DNA of 64,000 nucleotides, taken from NCBI RefSeq assembly GCF_001562055.1, contig NZ_LLWE01000024.1:434001-498000 (forward strand), written 5' to 3'. Under the pieces are notes generated by a model. It worked only from the letters and a program-made list of their open reading frames with translations. It was not told where the DNA came from and did no database searches. The position numbers and the translations under genes are program-made. Below, one piece after another: positions 62,836-64,000 of this stretch. The first letter of the stretch is position 1. The number at the start of each line of letters is the position of its first letter. The DNA comes from Polycladidibacter stylochi (GTDB lineage Bacteria; Pseudomonadota; Alphaproteobacteria; Rhizobiales; Stappiaceae).

Positions 62836-62982
62836 AGCTACTGCTTACCCTCCTGTAATAATCATGATCCAAAACAGGCTGGCTAATTTTTATTACAGTG
62901 GTGTGAAGAAGCTTAGGATAAGTTTGTTGTGATTATAGAAAAAATCTAGAAATTATATTGGTATATTTCTTAGGGTAATAAA

Positions 62983-63006
62983 AGGCCGCAGAGTAAACTG
63001 CGGCCT
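62983..63006 (-). terminator. Terminator of lpdA
   Basis: AGGCCGCAG and CTGCGGCCT (9 bp) with a six-base loop, followed on the minus strand by TTTTATTACC. It lies 14 bases beyond the lpdA stop. Confidence 0.9.
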
Positions 63007-63019
63007 AGAATATTTTAAT

Positions 63020-64000
63020 TTACATATGTATTGGCTTGGCGAAGGTGGCTAGTGCCGCTTCCTTCACTGCCTCCGACATGGTCGGGTGTGCATGACATGT
63101 GCGGCCCAGATCTTCAGAGGATCCGCCAAATTCCATCAGCACGCAAGCTTCGTGGATCATTTCGCCAGCGCCATGGCCAACGATGTGAACGCCGAGAACC
63201 CTGTCGGTTTCTTTGTCTGCCAGCACTTTGACAAAGCCATCTGCCTTGAGCATGGCTTTCGCGCGGCCATTGGCCGAGAACGGGAATTTACCGGCCTTGT
63301 AGGCAATGCCAGCAGCTTTCAGCTCTTCCTCGGTTTTACCAACGGAAGCAACTTCCGGCGAGGTGTAAACAACACCCGGAATAACCTCGTAGTTCACGTG
63401 TCCCGCTTGGCCAGAGAGAATTTCTGCCAGTGCGACACCTTCGTCTTCGGCTTTGTGCGCCAACATTGGGCCTTTGATCACATCGCCGATTGCGTAAATG
63501 CCATCTACATTGGTTTTGTAGTGAGCGTCAGTTTCAATGCGGCCACGCTCATCAAGCTTCACACCGGCTTCTGCAAGGCCAAGACCTTCTGTGTAAGGGC
63601 GGCGGCCAATAGCAACCAGCACAACATCAGCTTCCATTGTTTCGGCCGCAGCTTCACCAGCGGCAGGCTCAACGGTTACTTCCAGTGCCTTGCCTTTTTT
63701 ATCAACGCCGGTCACTTTGGAAGAGAGCTTGAACTCCATACCCTGTTTTTTCAGCATACGCTGGAACTGTTTGGAAACATCGCCGTCCATAGGGCCGAGG
63801 ATTTTGTCCATGAACTCAACAACGGTCACCTTGGAGCCAAGGCGTTGGTAAACAGAACCAAGCTCAAGCCCAATCACACCAGCGCCAACAACCAGCAGGC
63901 GGCCCGGCACTTTGTCCAGCTCAAGAGCGCCTGTAGAGGAGACGACGGTTTTCTCGTCAATCTCGATGCCCGGCAGTGGCATCACATCAGAACCGGTGGC
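63020..64000 (-). CDS. lpdA: Dihydrolipoyl dehydrogenase (partial, N-terminal part outside window)
   Basis: E3 component of pyruvate, 2-oxoglutarate or related dehydrogenase complexes; it reoxidises dihydrolipoamide with NAD. The visible 326 residues include the NAD-binding motif [31 protein letters not shown], the second FAD motif [20 protein letters not shown], and the interface His-Glu pair in [16 protein letters not shown]. The N-terminal FAD domain with the redox-active CxxxxC lies beyond the right edge; the first Met visible is internal. Ends with a strong terminator. Confidence 0.95.
   Translation of the reverse strand, partial: ATGSDVMPLPGIEIDEKTVVSSTGALELDKVPGRLLVVGAGVIGLELGSVYQRLGSKVTVVEFMDKILGPMDGDVSKQFQRMLKKQGMEFKLSSKVTGVDKKGKALEVTVEPAAGEAAAETMEADVVLVAIGRRPYTEGLGLAEAGVKLDERGRIETDAHYKTNVDGIYAIGDVIKGPMLAHKAEDEGVALAEILSGQAGHVNYEVIPGVVYTSPEVASVGKTEEELKAAGIAYKAGKFPFSANGRAKAMLKADGFVKVLADKETDRVLGVHIVGHGAGEMIHEACVLMEFGGSSEDLGRTCHAHPTMSEAVKEAALATFAKPIHM

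Noticed and set aside
1-64000. CRISPR array or prophage
   Set aside because: No regularly spaced direct repeats, cas genes, or phage structural genes were seen.

Overview
The window is chromosomal DNA of an alphaproteobacterium, probably of the Hyphomicrobiales or a nearby group. The evidence is the hisB-DUF2628-hisH-hisA-hisF order, the RegB/RegA redox two-component pair, SecB, and the ffs-dnaX-ybaB-recR cluster. A coastal or marine lifestyle is inferred from the two TRAP transporters and a GH88 unsaturated-uronate hydrolase. No species can be named from the sequence alone.

Layout. 1-13,073 is core housekeeping: the histidine operon (minus strand, hisF cut by the left edge), pyrF, secB, regB/regA, yciB, recR, ybaB, dnaX, the SRP RNA gene, nudC and a histidine phosphatase. 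A tRNA-Arg(CCG) gene at 13,280 opens an accessory region to about 25,200. This region holds an orphan membrane protein; a broken ColE1-type mobilisation module in which mobB and mobD lie inside mobA in another frame; a hipB gene with a hipA that has lost an internal piece; and a four-gene defence-like locus (MmeI-family DNA methyltransferase, Abi_2/HEPN protein, SF2 helicase, GIY-YIG nuclease). A remnant of a glutamine amidotransferase/asparagine-synthase-like gene closes it.

25,208-31,917 returns to ordinary genes: LysE exporter with a MocR regulator, an orphan BMP-family binding protein, a lytic transglycosylase, folD, purU and tRNA-Gln(TTG). After an AT-rich orphan gene and a gene-poor stretch, 33,402-61,542 is a large sugar-acid catabolic island. 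It contains two parallel cassettes, each with a NanA-like aldolase, a TRAP transporter and a divergent FCD-type GntR regulator. The two aldolases differ at only four residues and are 11,951 bp apart. Around them lie an enolase-superfamily dehydratase, a DHDPS-family aldolase, a 2-hydroxyacid dehydrogenase, an IlvD/Edd dehydratase interrupted by an in-frame amber codon, and a GH88 hydrolase. A yjfKLM/yjfC cluster sits between the cassettes. The island ends in an RpiR-controlled operon: FAD-linked dehydrogenase, MFS carrier, its own EtfB/EtfA pair, SDR and FGGY kinase. wecB and the C-terminal part of lpdA complete the window.

How the genes may work together (inference): glycan-derived unsaturated or acidic sugars are hydrolysed by GH88 and imported by TRAP or MFS carriers. 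They are then dehydrated to 2-keto-3-deoxy acids and split by NanA/DHDPS aldolases to pyruvate and an aldehyde. The RpiR operon probably oxidises a polyol or hydroxyacid, passes the electrons to its own ETF, and phosphorylates the product. The best candidates for something undescribed are the methyltransferase/Abi/helicase/GIY-YIG locus and the FAD-dehydrogenase-ETF-kinase operon.
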